Origin: an uncultured Alphaproteobacteria bacterium
Lineage (GTDB): Bacteria; Pseudomonadota; Alphaproteobacteria; RF32; CAG-239
NCBI GenBank assembly: GCA_934248075.1
Contig: CAKQKH010000023.1
Location: 1 to 22,303 of the forward strand
Direction: 5' to 3'
DNA: 22,303 nt
Position numbers and translations under genes: made by a program. Shown one piece after another: positions 13,808 through 21,725 of the stretch. Each line of letters opens with the position of its first letter. The stretch's first letter is position 1. The notes below the pieces were generated by a model that saw only the letters and a list, made by a program, of their open reading frames with translations, searched no databases and was not told the DNA's origin.

Positions 13808-14695
13808 ATGAAAGGGATTATACTTGCCGGTGGCAGCGGCACTAGACTGTATCCGCTAACCAAGACTACCTCAAAGCAGCTGTTGCCAGTGTATGACAAA
13901 CCGATGATTTATTATCCGTTGTCAACGCTGATGCTGTTCGGCATTAAAGACATTTTGATTATCTCAACGCCGCAGGATACACCCAATATCGAAAAGTTGT
14001 TTGGCGATGGTTCCAAGCTGGGACTGAAGATTCATTATGCAATTCAGAATGAACCCAAAGGAATTGCTCAGGCTTTCACAATCGGCGCTGATTTTATCGG
14101 CAATAAGGACGTTTGTCTGATTTTGGGCGATAACATCTTTTATATGGGCGAGCAGTTTCACACTTTTAAGACCGAAGTTGAGAAAAATAAGGGCAAAAAG
14201 GCGACTATTTTTGCTTATCACGTTTCTGATCCTGAGCGGTTTGGCGTGGTGGAGTTTGATAAAAATCTTAACGCGGTTTCAATTGAGGAGAAACCGGCAA
14301 AACCAAAATCCAATTATGCTTCGGTCGGTTTGTATTTTTATCCTAAGGACGTGGTGAACAAGGCGCGCTCACTAAAGCCGTCGGCTCGCGGAGAGCTGGA
14401 AATCACCGATTTGAATAACCTGTATCTGAAAGAAGGGCGGATGTCGGTTGTGCCGATGCGCCGCGGTAATGCTTGGCTTGATGCCGGCACGCCGGAGAGC
14501 CTGATGGAAAGCGGGGCTTTTGTGCAGATTATTGAAAAACGTCAGGGATTGAAAATTGCCTGCATTGAAGAAATTGCCTATCGCCGCGGCTTTATTAATG
14601 ACGAGCAGATGCTGGCGCTGATAGATGAGCTGAAATCCGGCGCTTACAAGACTTATTTGCAAAAGGTTTACGAGGAGCACCATGAACTTTATTAA
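13808..14695 (+). CDS. rmlA: Glucose-1-phosphate thymidylyltransferase
   Basis: A 295-residue enzyme that makes dTDP-glucose from glucose-1-phosphate and dTTP, the first step to dTDP-rhamnose and dTDP-amino sugars. The N-terminal signature L-A-G-G-S-G-T-R-L-Y-P-L-T is complete. It is followed by the K-Q-L-L-P-V-Y-D-K-P-M-I-Y-Y-P-L-S substrate segment and L-G-D-N-I-F-Y with the metal-binding Asp. I-E-E-K-P and the G-N-A-W-L-D-A-G-T sugar-binding loop lie in the second half. Length fits RmlA. AGAGG is 7 bases before the ATG. It leads the plus-strand operon and overlaps rmlC by 14 bases. Confidence 0.97.
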   Translation: MKGIILAGGSGTRLYPLTKTTSKQLLPVYDKPMIYYPLSTLMLFGIKDILIISTPQDTPNIEKLFGDGSKLGLKIHYAIQNEPKGIAQAFTIGADFIGNKDVCLILGDNIFYMGEQFHTFKTEVEKNKGKKATIFAYHVSDPERFGVVEFDKNLNAVSIEEKPAKPKSNYASVGLYFYPKDVVNKARSLKPSARGELEITDLNNLYLKEGRMSVVPMRRGNAWLDAGTPESLMESGAFVQIIEKRQGLKIACIEEIAYRRGFINDEQMLALIDELKSGAYKTYLQKVYEEHHELY

Positions 14696-15230
14696 GACCG
14701 AAATTGATGGTGTGGTGATTGTCGAGCCTCGAGTGTTTGAAGATGAGCGCGGCTATTTCTTTGAGAGCTATAACGAGGCTGAATTTATTAAAAACGGCAT
14801 ATCAGCCAAGTTTGTGCAGGATAATCAGTCCAAATCCGGCTATGGCGTAATTCGCGGGTTGCATGCTCAGCTAGGAGAGTATGCTCAGGCCAAATTGGTG
14901 CGGGTGTTGCAAGGAAAGGTGCTGGACGTTGCCGTAGATATGCGCAAAGGCTCGCCGACTTTCGGTCAGCATGTAGCTGTTGAATTGTCAGCTGAAAATA
15001 AGCGTCAATTGTTTATTCCCCGCGGCTTCTATCATGGGTTTGCGGTGCTGAGCGATACGGCGGTATTTGCCTATAAATGCGATAATGTTTATTGCAAAGA
15101 AGCAGAGTCGGGAATTTATTTCGCAGACAAAGATTTGGCGATTGATTGGCGGATTCCCGCTGATCGGGCAATAATCTCAGAAAAAGACAAGCATCACAGG
15201 AGTTTTAGAGATGTTGCTGATAACCGGTAG
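14682..15230 (+). CDS. rmlC: dTDP-4-dehydrorhamnose 3,5-epimerase
   Basis: A 182-residue cupin that epimerises dTDP-4-keto-6-deoxyglucose at C3 and C5. It shows F-x-D-x-R-G-Y-F-F-E-S-Y, the catalytic His in R-G-L-H-A-Q, and Q-A-K-L-V-R-V with the active-site Lys. I-P-R-G-F-Y-H-G-F and F-A-Y-K-C with the catalytic Tyr follow. The residue after the catalytic His is Ala where most homologues have Tyr or Phe, a minor oddity. GAGGAG lies 4 bases before the ATG inside the end of rmlA. The 3' end overlaps rmlD by 20 bases, so the genes are coupled. Confidence 0.95.
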   Translation: MNFIKTEIDGVVIVEPRVFEDERGYFFESYNEAEFIKNGISAKFVQDNQSKSGYGVIRGLHAQLGEYAQAKLVRVLQGKVLDVAVDMRKGSPTFGQHVAVELSAENKRQLFIPRGFYHGFAVLSDTAVFAYKCDNVYCKEAESGIYFADKDLAIDWRIPADRAIISEKDKHHRSFRDVADNR

Positions 15231-16032
15231 TAGCGGACAACTGGGGGCCGAGCTGGCAAAACTCCTGCCTGACGCGCTTTTAACTGATGTCAAAAGTCTG
15301 GATATCACAGATTCAGCGGCGGTGACGGCATTTGTCAAAGAGCATAATATTGACACAATTATTAATTGCGCGGCTTATACGGCGGTAGATAAGGCCGAAG
15401 ATGAGCCGGATTTGGCGCGCAAAATTAATGTGCAGGGGCCGGAAAATTTGGCAAAAACCGGTTGCAAAATTGTTCATATTTCTACCGATTATGTCTTTGA
15501 CGGCAGGGGCTATAAGCCATATCAGCCTGAAGATGCAGCCTGTCCGGTTTCGGTCTATGGCCAAAGCAAGTTAGACGGCGAAAAAGCGGTTTTGGCCAAT
15601 GCGCAAATTGCGGTGGTTATTCGCACAGCGTGGATGTATTCGCCCTACGGCAATAATTTTGTAAAAACCATACGCCGATTCGGGGCAGAAAAAGAGCAAA
15701 TTAATGTGGTGTGCGACCAGATTGGAACCCCGACTTCTGCGGCGGATTTGGCGGCGGCGATTGTGCAGATTTTGCCGCAAATGAGCGAGGCTAACAAAGG
15801 GATTTATCACTTCACCGATGAAGGAGTGTGCTCTTGGTATGATTTCGCGCAAGAAATCATAGCGCAATCCGGCCTTGAATGCAAAGTTCTTCCGATTGCC
15901 TCAGGGGCATATCCAAGCAAGGCTAAAAGGCCGTTTTACAGTGTGTTGGATAAGAGCAAAATCAAACGGACTTTTAATTTAACTATTCCATATTGGAAGG
16001 AGAGTTTAGCCAAATGTCTAAAGCAATTTTAG
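15211..16032 (+). CDS. rmlD: dTDP-4-dehydrorhamnose reductase
   Basis: A 273-residue SDR that performs the last step to dTDP-L-rhamnose. It shows T-G-S-S-G-Q-L-G-A-E-L at the NAD(P) site, N-C-A-A-Y-T-A-V-D-K-A-E typical of RmlD, H-I-S-T-D-Y-V-F-D-G, and the catalytic Y-G-Q-S-K. R-T-A-W-M-Y-S and the R-P-F-Y-S-V-L-D-K C-terminal segment follow, all in family order. AGGAG lies 9 bases before the ATG. The gene overlaps rmlC by 20 bases and rmlB by 19. Much more typical of RmlD than the SDR encoded in the minus-strand operon. Confidence 0.95.
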   Translation: MLLITGSSGQLGAELAKLLPDALLTDVKSLDITDSAAVTAFVKEHNIDTIINCAAYTAVDKAEDEPDLARKINVQGPENLAKTGCKIVHISTDYVFDGRGYKPYQPEDAACPVSVYGQSKLDGEKAVLANAQIAVVIRTAWMYSPYGNNFVKTIRRFGAEKEQINVVCDQIGTPTSAADLAAAIVQILPQMSEANKGIYHFTDEGVCSWYDFAQEIIAQSGLECKVLPIASGAYPSKAKRPFYSVLDKSKIKRTFNLTIPYWKESLAKCLKQF

Positions 16033-17021
16033 TGACCGGCGGCGCCGGATTTATCGGCTCTAATTTTGTGCCGTATTTTTGCGCCAAATATCCGCAATAT
16101 AAGGTGATAAATCTCGACAAGCTGACCTATGCCGGCAATTTGGATAATCTCAAAGAGTGCGCGGCGATGTCGAACTATGAGTTTGTTCAGGGCGATATCT
16201 GTGATCGGGAGCTGATTGAAAAACTGTTCAAAGAGCATGATATTCGCGGGGTCATTCATTTTGCGGCCGAAAGCCATGTTGACAACTCGATTAAAAATCC
16301 GGGAGCGTTTATTAACACCAATGTAAACGGCACGTTCACGCTTTTGGATGTTGCTTTTCGGTATTGGATGGGTGCGCCCAACAAGGTAAAATCCGGCTAT
16401 GAGGACTGTCGCTTTCACCACATTTCAACCGATGAAGTATATGGCGCTTTGGGTGCGGACGGTTTCTTCACCGAGACCACGCCATATGCGCCAAACTCGC
16501 CATATTCGGCCAGCAAAGCCAGTTCAGATTTCTTGGTTCGGGCATATTATCATACCTTTGGCATGAATGTCACAACCTCTAATTGCTCCAACAACTACGG
16601 GCCCAAGCAGCATCATGAAAAATTGATTCCGCATATTATCAAGCAGGCATTAGCCGAGCAACCGCTGCCGATTTACGGGCAGGGGCTGAACGTCCGCGAT
16701 TGGCTGTACGTTCTGGATCACTGCAAAGCGATTGATTTGATTTTCCATAAGGGCAAGGCCGGTGAGACTTATAACGTCGGCGGGCACAATGAGCGCAACA
16801 ATATCACGATTGTTAAAACTATCTGCGCGATTTTGGACAGAGAACGTCCGCGGCAAAACGGCCATAAATACGAGGAGCTGATCACCTTTGTTCAAGATCG
16901 TGCCGGTCATGATTTCCGCTATGCGATTGATGCCACCAAGCTGGAAACCGAACTCGGTTGGAAGGCTGAAGAGACCTTTGATACCGGTATTATCAAAACT
17001 GTGGAGTGGTACTTGCGATGA
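16014..17021 (+). CDS. rmlB: dTDP-glucose 4,6-dehydratase
   Basis: A 335-residue SDR that makes dTDP-4-keto-6-deoxyglucose. This intermediate is used both by RmlC/RmlD and by the FdtA/B/C branch encoded further down. It shows V-T-G-G-A-G-F-I-G-S-N-F, L-D-K-L-T-Y-A-G-N-L, H-F-A-A-E-S-H-V-D-N-S-I and H-I-S-T-D-E-V-Y-G with the catalytic Asp/Glu. Y-S-A-S-K and S-N-C-S-N-N-Y-G-P-K-Q follow. ATG 16014 is chosen over a TTG at 15993 because the protein then begins like its family and AAGGAGAG precedes it. It overlaps the end of rmlD by 19 bases and joins the next gene by ATGA. Confidence 0.96.
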   Translation: MSKAILVTGGAGFIGSNFVPYFCAKYPQYKVINLDKLTYAGNLDNLKECAAMSNYEFVQGDICDRELIEKLFKEHDIRGVIHFAAESHVDNSIKNPGAFINTNVNGTFTLLDVAFRYWMGAPNKVKSGYEDCRFHHISTDEVYGALGADGFFTETTPYAPNSPYSASKASSDFLVRAYYHTFGMNVTTSNCSNNYGPKQHHEKLIPHIIKQALAEQPLPIYGQGLNVRDWLYVLDHCKAIDLIFHKGKAGETYNVGGHNERNNITIVKTICAILDRERPRQNGHKYEELITFVQDRAGHDFRYAIDATKLETELGWKAEETFDTGIIKTVEWYLR

Positions 17022-17869
17022 AGCCGATATTAGTACATCTACATTTGTTTTATGCCGATATGTGGCCGGAGCTGAAAGGCTACTTGCAAAAGGTTTTGCC
17101 GTATCCTCATGAGATTTATATCACGGCGGTTAAGCCATTGCCGGAGATTGAGGCAGATGCGCAAGCTTTAAGCCCGAATGTGCATTTTGCGGTGGTTGAT
17201 AACCGCGGCTACGATGTCGGTCCGTTTGTGCAGGTGCTGAATCAGGTAAATCTGGCGGATTTTGACTATGTGATAAAACTGCACAGCAAACAAAACTGTA
17301 ATTTAGGTATGTTGCTGAACGGCTACAATGTCGGCGAACACCGGTGGCGTGATTATTTGTGCGATTTCATGAACCATTTGCCGCGATGCCTAGAGGCTTT
17401 TGCCAAAGACCCAATGCTGGGTATGACGGCGAATTATCGGCTGATATGCAGAAAAGATAAGAAAAACCGCGAAATGGCAACGATAGCAAAGGAATTGATG
17501 CAAAAGGCAAATTTGCCGCAAAACGGATATGACTATGTTGCGGGAACAATGTTTATGTGTCGGGCAGAATGTCTGCAGCCGATTAAGAATCTGGGGCTGA
17601 CACTGGCAGATTTTGCCGCTCCGGATAAGCCCAATAAAATATCGTTAGCGCATGGAATGGAAATGTTTTTGGGCTGGGTAGTCAAAGCACAGGGGTATCA
17701 AATTGCCGATTGTTTTACATCGGAAGGAGAGCAGAAACGCGCGGCATTACTGACGCCGCTGCGAGCGCTGAAAAACTTTGTCTATCGTAAAAAACGCACT
17801 AAAACCGGCAAAATTGAAATCAAAATCTGCAAGATACCGGTGATTAAATATGAGGTGAAAAATGATTAA
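17018..17869 (+). CDS. RgpF-like rhamnan synthesis protein / glycosyltransferase
   Basis: A 283-residue protein resembling the rhamnan synthesis protein F family, found in rhamnose-containing O-antigen and cell-wall polysaccharide loci. The diagnostic stretches are N-R-G-Y-D-V-G-P-F (62-70), D-Y-V-I-K-L-H-S-K (83-91), W-R-D-Y-L and G-T-M-F-M-C-R-A further on. Members are thought to transfer or modify rhamnose residues, though some are poorly characterised. Its place directly after rmlB, with an ATGA overlap, supports a rhamnosyl role. The C-terminus R-K-K-R-T-K-T-G-K-I-E-I-K-I-C-K-I-P-V-I-K-Y-E-V-K resembles one unit of the KIK tail seen on the GT2 and GT8 of the other operon. ATG 17018 with GGAG 11 bases upstream is preferred to a GTG 12 bases earlier. 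Confidence 0.8.
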   Translation: MKPILVHLHLFYADMWPELKGYLQKVLPYPHEIYITAVKPLPEIEADAQALSPNVHFAVVDNRGYDVGPFVQVLNQVNLADFDYVIKLHSKQNCNLGMLLNGYNVGEHRWRDYLCDFMNHLPRCLEAFAKDPMLGMTANYRLICRKDKKNREMATIAKELMQKANLPQNGYDYVAGTMFMCRAECLQPIKNLGLTLADFAAPDKPNKISLAHGMEMFLGWVVKAQGYQIADCFTSEGEQKRAALLTPLRALKNFVYRKKRTKTGKIEIKICKIPVIKYEVKND

Positions 17870-18950
17870 GTTTTTAGATTTGGCAAAGGTAAATAATCGT
17901 TTTCGCGATGAGATTGATGCTCGTTTTAAGATGATTTTGGACAAAGGTTGGTATTTGCAAGGTGAGGAGAATGAAAATTTTTCTAAGCACTTTGCGGAAT
18001 ATTGCGGAACAAAATACGCTATTGGGGTAGCAAATGGATTAGATGCGCTGAATCTGATTATTAAGGCAAGCGGTTTTGGTGCTGGTGATGAAATCATCGT
18101 GCCGGCAAATACCTATATTGCCACAATCTTAGCTATATCCGAAAACGGCTGCACGCCGGTTTTGGTTGAGCCGAATATCAAAACTTATAATATTGATCCT
18201 GATAAGATTGAGGCGGCGATTACTCCGCGCACAAAAGCTATTATGGTTGTTCATTTATACGGACAGGCTGTTCAAATGCAAAAAATTTGGGACTTGGCCA
18301 AGAAATACAATTTGAAAGTATTTGAAGACAGCGCTCAGGCGCATGGGGCAAAATATATGGGCAAGCACGCCGGTAATTTGTCTGACGCCGCGGCATTTTC
18401 TTTTTACCCCGGAAAGAACCTCGGTTGTATGGGTGATGGCGGCGCTGTGGTTACTAATGATGAAGAGCTTTATAATAAAGTTAAGGCTTTGGCTAATTAT
18501 GGTTCTGATCGCAAATATCATCACATCTATAAAGGCACAAACAGCCGCTTAGATGAGTTGCAGGCCGCGGTGCTTGATGTGAAACTTCCGCATTTGGACG
18601 CTGATAATGCCAGACGGCGTGAAATTGCAACTTATTATCGTGCCAATATCACTAATCCGAAAATTATTTTGCCGCAGACTTATGACGAAGAAGCCGCAGT
18701 TTGGCATGTGTTTGCGGTGCGCACGGCCGAGCGCGACAAATTTCAGCAATATTTGACTGATAACGGAGTGCAGACGATTATTCATTACCCGACCCCGCCG
18801 CACAAACAAGAGGCCTATAAAGAATGGGCTAACCGCTCGTATCCAATAAGCGAGGAAATCCACCGCACCATTATTTCTTTGCCGATTTCGCCGGTGATTA
18901 CAGATGAAGAAGTCAAAGAAGTTGTGAGAATTGTCAATGAATACAGATGA
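17862..18950 (+). CDS. fdtB: DegT/DnrJ-type sugar aminotransferase (FdtB/QdtB-like)
   Basis: A 362-residue PLP-dependent sugar-nucleotide aminotransferase. It shows V-A-N-G-L-D-A-L-N near the PLP phosphate site, P-A-N-T-Y-I-A-T, and F-E-D-S-A-Q-A-H-G-A with the PLP-binding Asp. The Schiff-base lysine is K185 in F-S-F-Y-P-G-K-N-L-G, and N-S-R-L-D-E-L-Q-A-A completes the DegT signature. Together with the ketoisomerase and acetyltransferase genes downstream it should aminate C3 of the keto sugar. The product would be dTDP-Fuc3N (FdtB) or dTDP-Qui3N (QdtB); sequence alone does not separate these. GAGG lies 6-7 bases before the ATG. It overlaps the RgpF-like gene by 8 bases and the next GT2 by 14. 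Confidence 0.85.
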   Translation: MIKFLDLAKVNNRFRDEIDARFKMILDKGWYLQGEENENFSKHFAEYCGTKYAIGVANGLDALNLIIKASGFGAGDEIIVPANTYIATILAISENGCTPVLVEPNIKTYNIDPDKIEAAITPRTKAIMVVHLYGQAVQMQKIWDLAKKYNLKVFEDSAQAHGAKYMGKHAGNLSDAAAFSFYPGKNLGCMGDGGAVVTNDEELYNKVKALANYGSDRKYHHIYKGTNSRLDELQAAVLDVKLPHLDADNARRREIATYYRANITNPKIILPQTYDEEAAVWHVFAVRTAERDKFQQYLTDNGVQTIIHYPTPPHKQEAYKEWANRSYPISEEIHRTIISLPISPVITDEEVKEVVRIVNEYR

Positions 18951-19830
18951 TCTGATTTCCGTTATTATACCGGCTTATAATCATGAAAAATATATTGAAG
19001 AATGTATCCGTTCGATTATTGCGCAAACGTATCGAAATATCGAACTGCTGGTCATTGACGACGGATCAAAAGACAGGACTTTTGAGATTTTGCAATCTCT
19101 GAAGCCCGAATGCGAGAAGCGTTTTGTTCGCGTCGTGTTCGAAACGCAGGAAAATCAGGGAACGCGCGTTACGCTCAACAGACTGATTGACAGGGCGCAG
19201 GGACAATATCTTTACACGATTGCCTCCGATGATATGGCAAAACCGCAGGCAACAGAAATCCTGCATTCGTTTTTATCGCAAAATTCTGACTATGTGCTGG
19301 CTGTTGGAGACAATGAAATTGTCAACAGTAATTCTGAACGTGTGTATTGGGGAAGACATCGGGCGGTTGTTCCTGAAAGTGAAGCTTTATACAAAACTTT
19401 GGGAAATGAGTTACATTTGAATGAGTCCAAAAACAAACATGTTAATTTTGGCAATTATGTTGATTTATTAAAATGGAACCACATTCCGAATGGTTATCTA
19501 TGTTTGCGGCAAGCCATAATAGATGTAGGGAAGTATGATGAATCAATTTTTCTAGAAGATTGGTATATGCATTTGCAATTGAGCAAAGTTGGAAAATACA
19601 AATATATTCCTGAAATTTTGTTTTCTTATCGTTGGCACGGAGGAAACACTATCTCCAGCCAAGAAGTGCAAAAAAAAAATAGCGAATTTTATCGTCAGAT
19701 TTTCGAACATGAAAAGGAGTATTGTTTTACTCATGGTTATAAAAAACAATGGGAACGTCAATGGTGCAAACGTTTCGGTTGGCGGGCAAAATGGAAAGCG
19801 CTGCGCGACTTTTTAAGGGGGAAAAAATAA
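18937..19830 (+). CDS. Glycosyltransferase family 2
   Basis: A 297-residue GT2 enzyme. The acidic motifs are V-I-D-D-G-S-K-D-R-T and I-A-S-D-D, after the usual V-I-I-P-A-Y-N-H strand. E-D-W-Y-M-H-L at about two thirds of the length fits the catalytic base region (ED). The C-terminus is basic and aromatic (Q-W-C-K-R-F-G-W-R-A-K-W-K), suited to peripheral membrane binding. It is inserted between fdtB and fdtA, so it may be the transferase specific for the N-acetylated amino sugar made by them. ATG 18937 overlaps the fdtB end by 14 bases; a TTG 6 bases earlier is less likely. The stop shares one base with the fdtA start (TAATG). Confidence 0.85.
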   Translation: MNTDDLISVIIPAYNHEKYIEECIRSIIAQTYRNIELLVIDDGSKDRTFEILQSLKPECEKRFVRVVFETQENQGTRVTLNRLIDRAQGQYLYTIASDDMAKPQATEILHSFLSQNSDYVLAVGDNEIVNSNSERVYWGRHRAVVPESEALYKTLGNELHLNESKNKHVNFGNYVDLLKWNHIPNGYLCLRQAIIDVGKYDESIFLEDWYMHLQLSKVGKYKYIPEILFSYRWHGGNTISSQEVQKKNSEFYRQIFEHEKEYCFTHGYKKQWERQWCKRFGWRAKWKALRDFLRGKK

Positions 19831-20231
19831 TGGGAAACGTGTCGCGAATTCGTTTTCAAGTTCACGGTGATGACAGAGGATCGTTGATTGCTTTGGAAAA
19901 TGGCCACAATCTACCTTTTGACGTTAAACGTGTGTATTATATTTTTGGTACAAAACCCGGTGTGCCACGAGGATTTCACGCTCATCGCAAATTAAAACAA
20001 GTTTTGGTGGCAATATCAGGTAGTGTTACAATTAAAACGGAGTATAAAGGTAAAAGAGAAACACATTTATTGGATCGTCCAGATGAAGGATTGCTGATCG
20101 AAGGATTAGTTTGGCGGGAAATGCACAATTTTTCCCCCGACTGCGTTCTGACTGTTTTGGCAGACGATTATTATAACGAAGATGATTACATCAGGAATTA
20201 CAACGTGTTTAAACAGGAGGATGCATTATGA
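19830..20231 (+). CDS. fdtA: dTDP-4-keto-6-deoxyglucose 3,4-ketoisomerase (FdtA/QdtA-like cupin)
   Basis: A 133-residue cupin of the sugar 3,4-ketoisomerase family. It shows D-D-R-G-S-L-I-A-L-E, F-D-V-K-R-V-Y-Y-I-F-G, and the catalytic R-G-F-H50-A-H52-R. The C-terminal Y-N-E-D-D-Y-I-R-N-Y signature is nearly invariant in FdtA and QdtA. It moves the keto group of dTDP-4-keto-6-deoxyglucose to C3 for amination by the FdtB-like enzyme. FdtA and QdtA differ in C4 stereochemistry of the product, so the symbol marks the family rather than the proven sugar. ATG 19830 with AGGGGG about 8 bases upstream gives a protein of family length. The gene joins fdtC by ATGA. Confidence 0.88.
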   Translation: MGNVSRIRFQVHGDDRGSLIALENGHNLPFDVKRVYYIFGTKPGVPRGFHAHRKLKQVLVAISGSVTIKTEYKGKRETHLLDRPDEGLLIEGLVWREMHNFSPDCVLTVLADDYYNEDDYIRNYNVFKQEDAL

Positions 20232-20674
20232 CGGTGTTTATTCACCAATTTTCGGATGTGCAATCTGAAAATATTGGTAATGGAACGAAAATATGGCAGT
20301 TCTGTGTTGTTTTGCCCGGTGCGAAAATCGGTAATGATTGTAATATATGCTCACATTGTTTTATTGAAAACCAAGTTGTGATTGGGGATCGTGTGACCGT
20401 CAAATGTGGCGTTCAGTTGTGGGACGGTGTGACACTGGAAGACAATGTATTCATCGGACCGAACGTCACGTTTTGTAACGACAAGCACCCGAAATCACAC
20501 AATAAAAATTTTGAACTAGAACCCGTCACCATCAAACGCGGAGCATCAATCGGTGCTAACGCAACAATCTTGCCAGGGGTGACGATCGGCGAAAACGCCA
20601 TGGTCGCCGCGGGTGCGGTCGTGACTAAAAATGTACCGGCTAATGCGGTTTTTATTCCGAATAAAAACAGATAA
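20228..20674 (+). CDS. fdtC: Sugar-nucleotide N-acetyltransferase (FdtC/QdtC/WbbJ-like)
   Basis: A 148-residue left-handed beta-helix acyltransferase. Hexapeptide turns are visible throughout (I-G-N-G-T-K, I-G-N-D-C-N, I-G-D-R-V-T, I-G-P-N-V-T, I-G-A-N-A-T, I-G-E-N-A-M). F-C-N-D-K-H-P contains the probable catalytic His. It should acetylate the 3-amino group of dTDP-Fuc3N or dTDP-Qui3N with acetyl-CoA. It completes the RmlA-RmlB-FdtA-FdtB-FdtC route. The C-terminus ends V-P-A-N-A-V-F-I-P-N-K-N-R in place of the common G-N-P-A-R ending. AGGAGG is 7 bases before the ATG, which overlaps the fdtA stop by 4 bases. Confidence 0.85.
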   Translation: MTVFIHQFSDVQSENIGNGTKIWQFCVVLPGAKIGNDCNICSHCFIENQVVIGDRVTVKCGVQLWDGVTLEDNVFIGPNVTFCNDKHPKSHNKNFELEPVTIKRGASIGANATILPGVTIGENAMVAAGAVVTKNVPANAVFIPNKNR

Positions 20675-20686
20675 GGAGTTTGCGTT

Positions 20687-21709
20687 ATGATTTCGCCGTT
20701 AATTACCATTATCACGCCGTTTTACAATTCGATGCGCTTTATTGATGCGCCGTTGAATGCGGTTTTAAATCAGACCTATCAAAATTGGGAATATATTTGC
20801 GTTGACGATTGTTCCACGGACGGAACGCTGGAAAAGTTGCGCGAATACTCCGCACAAGATCCCCGCATCAAAGTGATTGCCAGATCCGTCAACGGCGGTA
20901 GTGCAGCCGCCGGTTTCAACACGGGTATAGCGGCAGCGACCGGCGATTACATTCAGCTGCTGGGGCATGACGACGAACTGTCGCCGGACTGTTTGGAACA
21001 AATCGCGAAAAGGATCGTCGAAACCGGCGCGGAAGCCGTCATTCCCGACGCGAAAATCGTTAGCACGGAAATAGATAAAAACGCTGAAATTTTCATCATG
21101 ACGGGCGTGCAGGAAAAAGGCAGAAAAGGTGACCGCAGCGTTATTCTGTCTCCACGCGAAGCTTTTGCTTTATCAATCAACTGGAAAATCCATTCATGGG
21201 CATGTTATTCGGCGGATTTAATCCGTAGATGTCCAAAATTAAACGAAGATTTGATGAATGGCGATGAATTATGGACACGGGTTTTATTTTTAAACGCCAA
21301 TAAAATCGCCTTTTCAAAAGGAAGTTATGTGTATTTACGGCGTAAAGGAAGCATCAGCAACAATACGAATGCTAAAAGTTTTGATGTCTTTCGCGTTCAA
21401 AAAGAATTGTTTCGATTATTGCGAGAAAACTTTTTTGACCGTAAAACAATCAGTATTTGTAAAAGGGATTTGCTTTCACGTGTAATAACCTATACGAATC
21501 GCTATTTTTTCGTTCAAAATTCTTTTGATGCTGGAGAAAAGAAAAAAACCGTTGAATTTTTGTCTGATGCATGGAAAACCGCATTCTGTGAATGTTGGTA
21601 TTCTCCTCGTTTTTACCTGTCTTTGCTGAAAGTATGGCAAACGTCGCGTCGTTATAAAAAATATCTGAAACTGCAAAAGAAACTGCGAAAAAAAGGTTTG
21701 TGTGATTGA
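20687..21709 (+). CDS. Glycosyltransferase family 2
   Basis: A 340-residue GT2 enzyme. The first strand is I-T-I-I-T-P-F-Y-N-S, the nucleotide site V-D-D-C-S-T-D-G-T, and the metal site L-L-G-H-D-D-E-L. N-G-G-S-A-A-A lies between as usual, and N-G-D-E-L-W near residue 190 fits the catalytic-base region. The C-terminal 100 residues are helical and very basic, ending K-L-Q-K-K-L-R-K-K-G-L-C-D, consistent with membrane-surface attachment. AAGGAG stands 7 bases before the ATG, 12 bases after fdtC. The donor is not predictable; it belongs to the same operon. Confidence 0.87.
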   Translation: MISPLITIITPFYNSMRFIDAPLNAVLNQTYQNWEYICVDDCSTDGTLEKLREYSAQDPRIKVIARSVNGGSAAAGFNTGIAAATGDYIQLLGHDDELSPDCLEQIAKRIVETGAEAVIPDAKIVSTEIDKNAEIFIMTGVQEKGRKGDRSVILSPREAFALSINWKIHSWACYSADLIRRCPKLNEDLMNGDELWTRVLFLNANKIAFSKGSYVYLRRKGSISNNTNAKSFDVFRVQKELFRLLRENFFDRKTISICKRDLLSRVITYTNRYFFVQNSFDAGEKKKTVEFLSDAWKTAFCECWYSPRFYLSLLKVWQTSRRYKKYLKLQKKLRKKGLCD

Positions 21710-21725
21710 TCGAAAGGTGAATGGG

